DNA of 64,000 nt from Frankia sp. RB7 (GTDB lineage Bacteria; Pseudomonadota; Alphaproteobacteria; Rhizobiales; Xanthobacteraceae). Positions 53,085 through 61,258 of this stretch are shown piece after piece. The notes below the pieces were generated by a model, which did not search any database, had not been told where the DNA came from, and saw only the letters and a list, made by a program, of their open reading frames with translations. Position 1 is the stretch's first letter, and each line of letters opens with the position of its first letter. A program made the position numbers and the translations under genes. The DNA lies in contig JAUEPE010000032.1 in assembly GCA_030403585.1 (NCBI GenBank), positions 1 through 64,000 on the forward strand, written 5' to 3'.

Positions 53085-53233
53085 TCCCCCCTTGTGCGAG
53101 ACGGTGGCTCGCCGAGAAGCGGCGAGACGGGTGAGGGGTACCTCTCCACAAACTCGATGGAATTTACTTCGCGGAGAGATACCCCTCATCCGGCGCTTCG
53201 CGCCACCTTCTCCCGCAGGGGGAGAAGGGGCAA
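53085..53233. repeat. Palindromic repeat cluster between quiC and a convergent gene
   Basis: Facing blocks ACGGGTGAGGGGTACCTCTC and GAGAGATACCCCTCATCCGG flank a short spacer (about 53128-53200). CCCCTCCCCCCTTGTGCG at the left and CTCCCGCAGGGGGAGAAGGG at the right complete the palindrome. It belongs to the same general class as the block at 21838. Confidence 0.7.
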
Positions 53234-53245
53234 CGTCGCTTGTGT

Positions 53246-54418
53246 CTACTTCATCGGGCACTTGTCGTGGAAGCGATCCTGGTCGTTCTCGACGATGGTC
53301 GCCACCGTCTTCAGCGAGAGCTGGCCTTCGCCGTCCTTGACCACGTCCTGCAGGTAGAAGTTCTGCACCGGGATGTGGTTGTTGCCGAACTTGAAGGGGC
53401 CGCGCAGCGACTTGATGTTGGCCTTCTCCATCTCGGCCTTCATCGCGTCCTTCTTGCTGGTGTCGCCCTTGACCGCGACCACCGCGCTGTTGATGAGCTG
53501 GGCCGCATCATAGGCTTGCGCGCCGTAATAGGTCGGGCGCAGGCCGGTGTACTTCTTGCGGTAGTCGGCGACGAAGCGCTTGTTCTGCTCGTTGGGGAGG
53601 TCGTTGACCCATTCCTGTGCGCCGGGCACGCCGAGCGCGTTCTCCTTCTGCAGCGGCAGCGACAGCTCGTCGACGGTGAACGCCGTGTAGAGCGGCATCG
53701 TGCTCTTCAAGCCGGCCTGCGCATATTGATTGAGGAACTGCACACCGGCCGCACCGGGATAGAACACGAAGATCGACTCGGCACCCGAGGCACGTGCCTT
53801 GGAGAGCTCGGCAGAGAAGTCGAGCTGGCTCGGCCAGACCGTATACTCCTCGCCCTTGACCTCACCCTTGAACGTGCTCTTCAGGCCCGCGAGCATGTCC
53901 TTGCCGGCCGCATAGTTCGGGCCGATCAGGAACACGCTCTTGACGCCCTTCTGGTTCATGTAGAGGCCCATGGCGGCGGGGGTCTGATCGTTCTGCCACG
54001 AGGTGGAGAACACGTAGGGCGAACAGAGGTCGCCCGCGACCTGCGACGGGCCGGCGTTAGCCGAGATCATAAAGGTCTGCGAGTCCACTGCGGTCTTGAG
54101 CGAGGCGAGAAAAACGTTGGACCAGATGTAGCCGACGATGAAATCGACCTTGTCGGACTGCACCAGTTTTTCGGTCTTCTGCTTGCCGACATCAGGCTTC
54201 TGCCCGTCGTCCTCGTAGATCACCTCGACCGGCTTGCCGTCCATCTTGCGGCCCATGTGATCGAGCGCAAGCTCGAAGGAGTTGCGCATGTCGTTGCCGA
54301 TCACGGCGGTCGGGCCGCTGAAGGTCGAGACGAAACCGATCTTGATGGTGTCGCCGGCGAATGCCGGATTTGCCAGAACCAGCGCCGCTGCGCCCGCCAG
54401 CCAGAATGCCGTCCTCAT
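53246..54418 (-). CDS. Orphan ABC substrate-binding protein (HAAT family)
   Basis: The ATG at 54418 (MRTAFWLAG) follows GGAGGGGAG and gives 390 residues; the long frame to 54562 is not needed. A signal peptide (about 1-21, PAFA-GD) precedes a Leu/Ile/Val-type binding domain (IKIGFVSTFSGPTAVIGNDMRNSFELAL). The family includes binders of aromatic acids (4-hydroxybenzoate, benzoate, caffeate). No permease gene is adjacent; it may serve the binding-protein-less importer at 37.7-41 kb. Confidence 0.86.
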   Translation of the reverse strand: MRTAFWLAGAAALVLANPAFAGDTIKIGFVSTFSGPTAVIGNDMRNSFELALDHMGRKMDGKPVEVIYEDDGQKPDVGKQKTEKLVQSDKVDFIVGYIWSNVFLASLKTAVDSQTFMISANAGPSQVAGDLCSPYVFSTSWQNDQTPAAMGLYMNQKGVKSVFLIGPNYAAGKDMLAGLKSTFKGEVKGEEYTVWPSQLDFSAELSKARASGAESIFVFYPGAAGVQFLNQYAQAGLKSTMPLYTAFTVDELSLPLQKENALGVPGAQEWVNDLPNEQNKRFVADYRKKYTGLRPTYYGAQAYDAAQLINSAVVAVKGDTSKKDAMKAEMEKANIKSLRGPFKFGNNHIPVQNFYLQDVVKDGEGQLSLKTVATIVENDQDRFHDKCPMK

Positions 54419-54720
54419 AACCACTCCCCTCCTTATTATTGATCCCGGAAACGGGGTGATCGCCGCCCCCAGGTCTGTCTCACTAGAACGCAAAATCTGT
54501 CGCGCCGCCAATGGCTCAGCGCCAGCCCCTGCACCATATTTCGCTCCAATCGCCGATAGCAAGAAATATAATTCTACTTACTTAGACGGATGCTGCGGCG
54601 CTTTTTCGCGGAGAATATCGATACACGCTGCCTATTCCACGATTGATGGGGGCTATTGGACCGCGGCGCCCAATTCGACCTTAAATGAGTGAGAGCAGCA
54701 GCGAGATTCGAGGGTACATC
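54419..54720. promoter_or_regulatory. 302-bp divergent promoter region
   Basis: The gap separates the divergent binding-protein and NDH-2 genes. An AT-rich patch at 54562-54582 (TAATTCTACTTACTTAG) may hold a promoter. I see no palindrome comparable to the BoxR-like sites. Confidence 0.4.
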
Positions 54721-55986
54721 ATGACCACGACACCGCATCGCGTCGTCATCGTCGGCGCCGGCTTCGGCGGGCTGGAGACGACCCACCGGCTGGCGGGCGC
54801 ACCGGTCGAGATCACGCTGATCGACCGCCGCAACCATCACCTGTTTCAGCCACTGCTCTATCAGGTGGCCACCGCCTCGCTCGCAACCAACGAGATCGCG
54901 TGGCCGGTCCGCCATCTCATGCGCGACCGGCGCGAGGTGACGACGCTGTTTGCGACCGTCAGCGGCGTCGATGCCAACAGGCGCAGCGTACTGATCGACG
55001 ACGGCAGCGAGGTGCCCTACGACACGCTGGTGCTCGCCACCGGCGCGCGCCACGCCTATTTCGGCCACGACGAGTGGGAGACGTGGGCGCCAGGGCTGAA
55101 GACGCTGGAAGACGCGACCACGCTGCGCCGGCATATCCTGGTCGCGTTCGAGCGCGCCGAGCGCGAGACCGACCCGGCCAAGCGCGCGGCGCGGTTGACC
55201 TTTGTCATCGTCGGCGCCGGCCCGACCGGCGTCGAGCTTGCCGGCACCATTGCCGAGATGGCGCATCACACGCTGCCCGCAGATTTCCGCAACATCGACA
55301 CGACGAAGGCGCGCGTCGTGCTGATCGAAGCCGGACCGCGCGTCCTGGCGGGTTTTCCCGACGACCTCTCGGCCTATGCGCAGGCCTCGCTGGAAAAGAT
55401 CGGCGTCGAGGTCGTGCTGGGGCAAGCCGTCACCGAGATCAATCGTGAGGGCGTCGTGTTCGGCGGCAGGCTGCTCGAGGCCAAGACACGAATCTGGGCC
55501 GCCGGCGTGCGGGCCTCTCCGGCCGCCGAATGGCTGGGCGCACCGGCCGATCGCGCCGGGCGCGTGCAGGTCGAAGACGATCTCACCATCCCCGGCCATC
55601 CCGAGATTTTTGCGATCGGCGACACCATCAACATCAACGCCTGGGAAGGCAAGCCGGTGCCCGGCATCGCGCCGGCCGCGAAGCAGCAGGGACGTCACGT
55701 CGCCGAAACCATCAAGGCGCGGCTGCGCGGCGAGAACAAGGGAGCGTTCCGCTACAAGCACTCGGGCAGCCTCGCGCAGATCGGCAAACGGCTCGCCGTG
55801 ATCGATTTCGGTCACATCAAACTGCGCGGTACCATCGCGTGGTGGATATGGGGCATCGCCCACATCTACTTCCTGATCGGCTTGCGCCACCGCCTCAGCG
55901 TCGCGCTGAGCTGGCTCTGGATCTACGCCCGCGACCAGCGCGCGGCTCGGTTGATTACGCAGGGGAGTAGTAAGGTGGTGGGGTGA
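54721..55986 (+). CDS. ndh: Type II NADH dehydrogenase
   Basis: From MTTTPHRVV (54721) the product has 421 residues; an ATG at 54685 would add 12. It has an FAD motif VIVGAGFGGLE (about 9-19), an NAD motif FVIVGAGPTGVELAG near 172, the FAIGDTIN FAD segment near 300 and a C-terminal hydrophobic stretch IAWWIWGIAHIYFLIGLRHR that anchors it to the membrane. It passes electrons from NADH to quinone without proton pumping. It stands alone here. Confidence 0.88.
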   Translation: MTTTPHRVVIVGAGFGGLETTHRLAGAPVEITLIDRRNHHLFQPLLYQVATASLATNEIAWPVRHLMRDRREVTTLFATVSGVDANRRSVLIDDGSEVPYDTLVLATGARHAYFGHDEWETWAPGLKTLEDATTLRRHILVAFERAERETDPAKRAARLTFVIVGAGPTGVELAGTIAEMAHHTLPADFRNIDTTKARVVLIEAGPRVLAGFPDDLSAYAQASLEKIGVEVVLGQAVTEINREGVVFGGRLLEAKTRIWAAGVRASPAAEWLGAPADRAGRVQVEDDLTIPGHPEIFAIGDTININAWEGKPVPGIAPAAKQQGRHVAETIKARLRGENKGAFRYKHSGSLAQIGKRLAVIDFGHIKLRGTIAWWIWGIAHIYFLIGLRHRLSVALSWLWIYARDQRAARLITQGSSKVVG

Positions 55987-55991
55987 TGCTT

Positions 55992-56128
55992 CTTCTCCCT
56001 CTCCCCGTTCTTACGGGGAGAGGGGCGGGGTGAGGGGCCTCTTTCCGCAGATGAGATATTCGCGAGACCTGTACCCCCTCACCCGGATCGCAAGAGCGAT
56101 CCGACCTCTCCCCGCAAGCGGGGAGAGG
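55992..56128. repeat. Palindromic repeat cluster, copy 2 of the 21838 family
   Basis: It repeats CTCCCCGTTCTTACGGGGAG near 55998 and CTCTCCCCGCAAGCGGGGAG near 56108, with GGGTGAGGGGCCTCT between, almost as at 21838-21980. It lies between convergent ndh and the next binding-protein gene. Confidence 0.8.
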
Positions 56129-56150
56129 TGAAAAACAGCGCTCGCGGCAC

Positions 56151-57362
56151 CTACTTCATCAACTCACACCCACCCTCCGCCATCGGGCGAAACGCCTGTT
56201 CCGCCGGAATCGTCGAGACCAGCTTGTAATAGTCGTACGGATATTTCGACTCCTCCGGCTTCTTCACCTCGAACAGATACATCGGATGCACGACGCGACC
56301 GTCCTGGCGGATCGCTGTGTCGCCGAACAGTCTGTCTTTGCCTTTGAATTTCTTCATCTCGGGCACGACGTCCTTGGCATTGTCGCTACCGGTCGCCGCG
56401 ACTGCGTTGAGAAAAGCGAGCGTGGACGCATAGACGCCGGCCTGGTTGCCGCTCGGCATCTTGCCGTTCATGCCGGGGCGCGCTGCGAACCGTTTTGCAA
56501 AGGCGCGGGTGTCGTCGTTCATGTCCCAGTAAAAGGCCTCCATGAGCTGAAGGCCCTGCGCGACCTTGAGGCCCATGCCGTGAACGTCGTTGATGAAGAG
56601 CAGGAAGGCGACGAGCTTCTGGCCGCCCTGCTGAATACCAAATTCGGCGGCCTGCTTCACGGCGTTGATGGTGTCGCCGCCGGCATTCGCGAGCCCGATC
56701 ACTTGCGCTTTCGAGCCCTGTGCTTGCAGCAGGAAGGACGCGAAGTCGGAGGTGCCGAGCGGATGTTTTGAGGAGCCGAGCACCTTGCCGCCGTGGCCCT
56801 CGATGTATTTTTGCGCCTCCGCCTCGATGCCCTTGCCGAGCGCGTAGTCGACCGTCAGGAAATACCAGTCCTTGCCGCCGCGCGACATCATCGCCGCGGC
56901 CGTGGTGTTGCCGGTCGCCCAGGTGTCGTTGACCCATTGGATGGTATTCGGCGAGCAGGCCTTGCCGGTGAGATCGGCGCTCGCGGTCGACGACGCCAGG
57001 TACGTCATGCGGCTGTCGCGCAGCAGCGTGTTGATGGAGAGGCCGACCGCCGAATTCGGCACGTCGACGATGGCGTCGACGCCCTCGACGTCGAGCCATT
57101 TGCGCGCGATGGCGTTGCCGACATCGGCCTTGTTCTGGTGATCGGCATAGACGATCTCGACCTTGATGTTCTTGCCGCCGCCATTGAAATCCTCGGCCGC
57201 CATGCGTGCGGCTTCGACCGAGCCCATCCCATTGGTGTCCTGAAATATGCCGGAGATGTCGTTGAGCACGCCGACGCGAACGACATTGTCGGATATCTCG
57301 GCGCTCGCGGCGCCGCCGATCAGGCTCGCAGCGAGCGCGAGCGTCCACTTCAGGTTCTTCAT
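56151..57362 (-). CDS. Orphan ABC substrate-binding protein (aromatic-type)
   Basis: The 403-residue protein has a signal peptide (about 1-21, GAASA-E) and a Leu/Ile/Val-type binding domain (VVRVGVLNDISGIFQDTNGMGSVEAARMA, KWLDVEGVDAIVDVPNSAVGLSI). It lies 37 bp downstream of the CYP199A-type P450 gene on the same strand, so it may bring in the P450 substrate, 4-methoxybenzoate or a related acid, using a permease encoded elsewhere. Confidence 0.86.
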   Translation of the reverse strand: MKNLKWTLALAASLIGGAASAEISDNVVRVGVLNDISGIFQDTNGMGSVEAARMAAEDFNGGGKNIKVEIVYADHQNKADVGNAIARKWLDVEGVDAIVDVPNSAVGLSINTLLRDSRMTYLASSTASADLTGKACSPNTIQWVNDTWATGNTTAAAMMSRGGKDWYFLTVDYALGKGIEAEAQKYIEGHGGKVLGSSKHPLGTSDFASFLLQAQGSKAQVIGLANAGGDTINAVKQAAEFGIQQGGQKLVAFLLFINDVHGMGLKVAQGLQLMEAFYWDMNDDTRAFAKRFAARPGMNGKMPSGNQAGVYASTLAFLNAVAATGSDNAKDVVPEMKKFKGKDRLFGDTAIRQDGRVVHPMYLFEVKKPEESKYPYDYYKLVSTIPAEQAFRPMAEGGCELMK

Positions 57363-57399
57363 TGGTCCCTCCCCTTTGTTGTTTTCGCCACCGACAGCA

Positions 57400-58608
57400 T
57401 CAAATCGGCGTGATCGTCACCGGCAGGCTGTCGAGCCCGCGCAGCGTATTGTTGAAGCGGCGCTTCGGTTCGCCCGTGATCTCGATGCTGGCAATGCGGC
57501 GGGCCAAGGCTGAGAGCATCGTCTCGCCTTCGAGCCGCGCCACGAGTTGACCGACGCACATGTGGATGCCCGAGCCGTAGCCGACATGGCCGGAGGTCCG
57601 GCGCGTGATGTCATAACTGTCGGGCTTGTCCCAGCGCCGCGGATCACGGTTGGCGGCGGCGAGGAACATCAGCACCTTCTCGCCTTCTCCGATGGTCGCG
57701 CCTGACAGCTCGACCTCGCGCGTCGTGGTGCGGAAGAAAGTCTGCACCGGGCTCTCGAAGCGCACGGCCTCTTCGAAAGCGTTGCGCGCGAGCGTGAGAT
57801 CGCTGCGCAGGCGCTGCCACTGATCGGGGAAGCGAGCCAGGCAATAGACGGCGGCACCGATGCCATTGACGGTGGTGTCGAGGCCGGCAGAAAGCAATGA
57901 GCGCACCAAGAGCGGTGCCTCAGTCGCTGTGATCGCGCCTTCGTCGACATGGGCATGGATGCAGGCGCCGATGCCGCCGGGTGTGAGATTATCGCGCTGG
58001 CACTGCGCAGTGACATAGGCCTGGTGCGGCGCCGAGCGCGCGATCGCGTCCTGGCGCAGCTGGTTCGGGGGGCCGAAGGCGTTGAACACCAGGCTCGCAT
58101 AGGGAATGAGATGATCGCGGCCTTCGGGCTTCAACCCAAGCGCATCCGGGAAGATGGAGAGCGGGTAGGCTTCGGCGAGATCGGCAATCGCATCGAAGCT
58201 GCGCTTCTCGAGCAGCACATCGACCCGCTTCTCGGCTGCCGCGGCAAAGCGGTCGCGCAGCCCTTTCATCACAGTCGGCGACAGCACCTTTGACAGCACG
58301 GCGCGGGTGCGGGTGTGCTCGGGTGGATCGGCCTCGAGGATCAGGCTCGGCGGCCGCCACGGCGTCTCCTTCTTGAAGTCGGACAGGCCAACCCCGCGGC
58401 TGGAGCAGAACGTCGCGGGATCGTTCAGGACCGCATGAACCTCGGCATAGCGCGCCACGCCATAGAGCTTCCACCTGTCGAGATAGACGACCGGCCCTGT
58501 CTCGCGCAGCAGCTCATGCGTGGGATAGGGGTCGGCAAAAAAATTCATGTCGAAGGGATCGACGTCGAGATGCTGGACGCCGGTTGTGGTCGAGCCGAGT
58601 GCGCTCAT
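57400..58608 (-). CDS. Cytochrome P450, CYP199A type (4-methoxybenzoate O-demethylase)
   Basis: The 402-residue P450 has I-helix AGLDT (241-245), ExxR Glu280-Arg283 and heme-ligand Cys351 in GYGSGIHMC. It follows CYP199A4 from memory with a constant offset of seven: the carboxylate-binding Arg85, Ser88, Arg236 and Ser237 and the aromatic pocket Phe175, Phe178 and Phe291 are all in place. It should demethylate para-methoxybenzoates to 4-hydroxybenzoates. The ferredoxin and reductase partners are not in this window. Confidence 0.9.
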   Translation of the reverse strand: MSALGSTTTGVQHLDVDPFDMNFFADPYPTHELLRETGPVVYLDRWKLYGVARYAEVHAVLNDPATFCSSRGVGLSDFKKETPWRPPSLILEADPPEHTRTRAVLSKVLSPTVMKGLRDRFAAAAEKRVDVLLEKRSFDAIADLAEAYPLSIFPDALGLKPEGRDHLIPYASLVFNAFGPPNQLRQDAIARSAPHQAYVTAQCQRDNLTPGGIGACIHAHVDEGAITATEAPLLVRSLLSAGLDTTVNGIGAAVYCLARFPDQWQRLRSDLTLARNAFEEAVRFESPVQTFFRTTTREVELSGATIGEGEKVLMFLAAANRDPRRWDKPDSYDITRRTSGHVGYGSGIHMCVGQLVARLEGETMLSALARRIASIEITGEPKRRFNNTLRGLDSLPVTITPI

Positions 58609-58637
58609 GAAGGTCCTCCCTCATTTTGATCTTGTGA

Positions 58638-58656
58638 AAGGGCGGCGCTTGCCCTT
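58638..58656. promoter_or_regulatory. Inverted repeat between the P450 and MarR genes
   Basis: AAGGGC (58638-58643) and GCCCTT (58651-58656) are inverted copies in the 83-bp gap between divergent start codons. It is a candidate operator for the MarR protein. Confidence 0.45.
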
Positions 58657-58691
58657 AGGTCTTTGGGCACGCCGCGAGACAGATTCCCGAT

Positions 58692-59195
58692 ATGCCGCCT
58701 TCGACCAGATCCCGCCAAAAGCCTGCGCCCGCTGATGTCGGGCCGACGCTCGATCTCGATCGTTACGTCCCGGCGTTCATCACCTTCATCGCCAACAAGC
58801 TCTCTAACAGCGCGACCGCGTTCTATCAGCGACAGTTCGGCGTCAACGTCACGGAGTGGCGGATCATGTCGCTGCTGGCGATCGAGCCCGGCATTCCCGC
58901 CTCGCGCATCTGCCACGTCATCGGCTTCGACAAGGGTCCGGTGAGCCGCACGCTTGCCGGCCTGGAGAAGCGCGGGCATGTGTCGATCCGCACCGATCCG
59001 AACGACGGCCGCACCCATTCGATCTCGCTGACCGCGAAGGGCCGCACCACCCATGACAAGGTGATCGTCGCGGCGTTCGAACGGGAGCGGCGGCTTTTGT
59101 CTTGTTTGTCGAGGGACGAGCGCGAGGTGCTGATCGATCTGCTGCGCCGCTTGCACGAAAATCTCGGCGCAGTGACCGGCGGCAGCGAGGCCTGA
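58692..59195 (+). CDS. MarR-family regulator next to the P450 gene
   Basis: The 167-residue protein has the MarR winged helix (NVTEWRIMSLLAIEPG, ASRICHVIGFDKGPVSRTLAGLEKRGHV, and the DPNDGRTHSISLT wing) with dimer helices at both ends. It is divergent from the CYP199A gene with 83 bp between starts and probably represses it until an aromatic acid binds. Confidence 0.87.
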   Translation: MPPSTRSRQKPAPADVGPTLDLDRYVPAFITFIANKLSNSATAFYQRQFGVNVTEWRIMSLLAIEPGIPASRICHVIGFDKGPVSRTLAGLEKRGHVSIRTDPNDGRTHSISLTAKGRTTHDKVIVAAFERERRLLSCLSRDEREVLIDLLRRLHENLGAVTGGSEA

Positions 59196-59467
59196 CCGAC
59201 CACGCGCCGGGCGCAATCCGGTATCACCTCCAGGCATGCACGGGCGCTTGCCCGCGGCCCCCTCTCTGCCGAGCATCGTTTCCTCCGATCCGACGCAGCG
59301 GTTCCTCCGCCGTCATCCTTGTCTGGAACGGTTCGCACAAATTAGTTGCTTCGGCAACAAAAATCCCAAGACTATATCACGGCAGGGATATTGTCATATT
59401 GCACGCGGGCCCCGCATCCGCCGTCGCTCAAGCCTCGCCGGACATGAGCGGAGAGAGGCGAAGATTG

Positions 59468-61165
59468 CTACGGCGCCTTGCAGACGAAGTTCGCGGCGTC
59501 CTCGCTGTCGCCCTGACCCGAGTAGGCTGCGTAGGTCGGATATGGGCACAGCGGCCGTGTACGGCCCGGGCTCCACGACGCCGGAACTTCCTTATTGGCG
59601 GGATTGGCGGAAGCTGTGATCCGCTCGGGCGCCTTGCCCTTCTCCACCCAATCGGTCAGCGCGGTCAACGCGTCGAACTTGTCCAGCGTCACGCCGCCGC
59701 CGCAGTGGGTGCCGCCGGGAATCGTGAACAGGCGCGCAACGCCGTCGGCGTGGCCCTGCATGTTCTTGTTCAGCCGGTCGTACCAGCGGATGGTGTCATT
59801 CACCGAAAACACCGGATCGGCCTGGCCGTGATAGATCACCATCTTGCCGCCGGCTTTCTGCAAGCCGGCGAGCCGGGGATCATCGACGTCAGGCGGCGTC
59901 ATGAAATCCATCGCCGATTCCGTGAACTTTTCGTCCTTGGCGAAGATCTTTGGCGCGTCCTTGTCGAAATCATAGGCCTTGAGCGCATCGACCAGCCTGT
60001 CGTTGCTGCCTTCAACTGCGACCGGCGGCGTCGAGAAGATGTAGTTCAGCGACGCCGCCCCCATGGTGGCGATGATCGGGTAATTATTCCAGGGCGCGAC
60101 CGGGCTCTCGACCTTCCAGGCGCGCCAATTACCGGTGCCGATGCCGCCGTCGAGCGGCCAGTCGGAATAAAGCGCCTCACCTTTCGAATTCTTCGGCCCG
60201 GCAAGGCTGATCTTCAAGGCATCGACCTTGGCTTCCGACAGACAGGCATTGCTCTGCCCCGGCGCGCAAACGAGGCTCTTGAGATCGAAGGCCTTCTGAC
60301 AGGCGGCGAGATTGGCCGTCAGTCCATCCTTAACGCCGTCGAGCGTATCGCAGGCCTCGGTGATGCGGGAGGCGACGAGTTGCGCATCCTCCTTCGTGAT
60401 CGATTTGCGCAGGTCGGGATCCGCGTTCAGGAAGGCCTGCACGTCCCAGGCATGCTGGATCGCGGCGCGCGGCAGGTCAAAGCCGGGATCGCCGACGAGG
60501 AAGCCGTCATAGTTCTCAGGCATGCGCGAGGCCGCGACCATGGCGTGACGTCCGCCGTTCGAGCAGCCCGCCATATAGGAGCGATCCGGCTTGCGGCCGT
60601 AGTGCAGGGCAATGATTGCCTTGCCGACCGGCGACAGCGTCATGTCGGCAGCGTAGCCATAATCACGCCGCGCCTGCGGATCGAGACCGAAGGCTGCGCC
60701 CGCGGTGAGGCCCAACGGCTTGTTCGCGGGATCGGAGCCGGAATGCCCGCTGTCCGACGACAACACGGCAAAGCCTCGCGCCAGCGGCACCGTGCCGCCG
60801 GAGGAAAAGCCGTCTGGCTTGTCGCCGAGCGCCGGCACGACCACACCGTCATTGCCGCCGTTGACCTGGTGCAGGAAGCGCCCGTTCCACTCGGCCGGCA
60901 GCCGCAGCTCAAACTGGATGGCGTAGTTTTTTCCATCCGCACCGGTGCGCTGGTTGGCGAGTCCCGTCACGATGCAATGCTTGGGCAGGCCGTTGGCGGC
61001 GTCCTGGGTCTTTGATCCCGTAATCTCGACGCCGGAGATGGCGAGCGCGGCTGACGTGACCGGCGAGCAAGCCTCGCCGTCCGCGCGGGCAAATGCAGTT
61101 GATCCCAAAACAGCAGCAAGCATGACTGCCGATACCAAGCCCGACCTCACGGCGGCCTCCCTCAT
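59468..61165 (-). CDS. Tannase/feruloyl-esterase family hydrolase
   Basis: The start MREAAVRSG (61165) gives 565 residues with a signal peptide (about 1-27, AFARA-D). The nucleophile lies in GCSNGG near residue 205, the acid Asp in an HGQADPVFSVND segment near 455, and the base His in GGTHCGGG near 498. The Cys next to Ser and His form the CS-D-HC motif of this family, and CDTLDGVKDG matches its calcium loop. It probably releases ferulate, p-coumarate or gallate from plant esters. The next gene upstream encodes a feruloyl-CoA-synthetase-like protein. Confidence 0.85.
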   Translation of the reverse strand: MREAAVRSGLVSAVMLAAVLGSTAFARADGEACSPVTSAALAISGVEITGSKTQDAANGLPKHCIVTGLANQRTGADGKNYAIQFELRLPAEWNGRFLHQVNGGNDGVVVPALGDKPDGFSSGGTVPLARGFAVLSSDSGHSGSDPANKPLGLTAGAAFGLDPQARRDYGYAADMTLSPVGKAIIALHYGRKPDRSYMAGCSNGGRHAMVAASRMPENYDGFLVGDPGFDLPRAAIQHAWDVQAFLNADPDLRKSITKEDAQLVASRITEACDTLDGVKDGLTANLAACQKAFDLKSLVCAPGQSNACLSEAKVDALKISLAGPKNSKGEALYSDWPLDGGIGTGNWRAWKVESPVAPWNNYPIIATMGAASLNYIFSTPPVAVEGSNDRLVDALKAYDFDKDAPKIFAKDEKFTESAMDFMTPPDVDDPRLAGLQKAGGKMVIYHGQADPVFSVNDTIRWYDRLNKNMQGHADGVARLFTIPGGTHCGGGVTLDKFDALTALTDWVEKGKAPERITASANPANKEVPASWSPGRTRPLCPYPTYAAYSGQGDSEDAANFVCKAP

Positions 61166-61258
61166 TTGATTATATTTTATAACTATTACGCTTGCCCGGC
61201 ATGCTTGGCAACCTATGCCCTCACCATGGAAGGTGCGGACCAAAGGCACCCGTCGGCA

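Noticed and set aside
54527..54545. TGCACCATATTTCG as a further BoxR-like site before the binding-protein gene
   Set aside because: It keeps only the first TGCA and part of the second half; too weak beside the other sites.
59340..59380. GTTGCTTCGGCAAC hairpin as terminator of the esterase gene
   Set aside because: The T-rich side faces neither transcription direction properly; no U-tract follows the stem on either strand.
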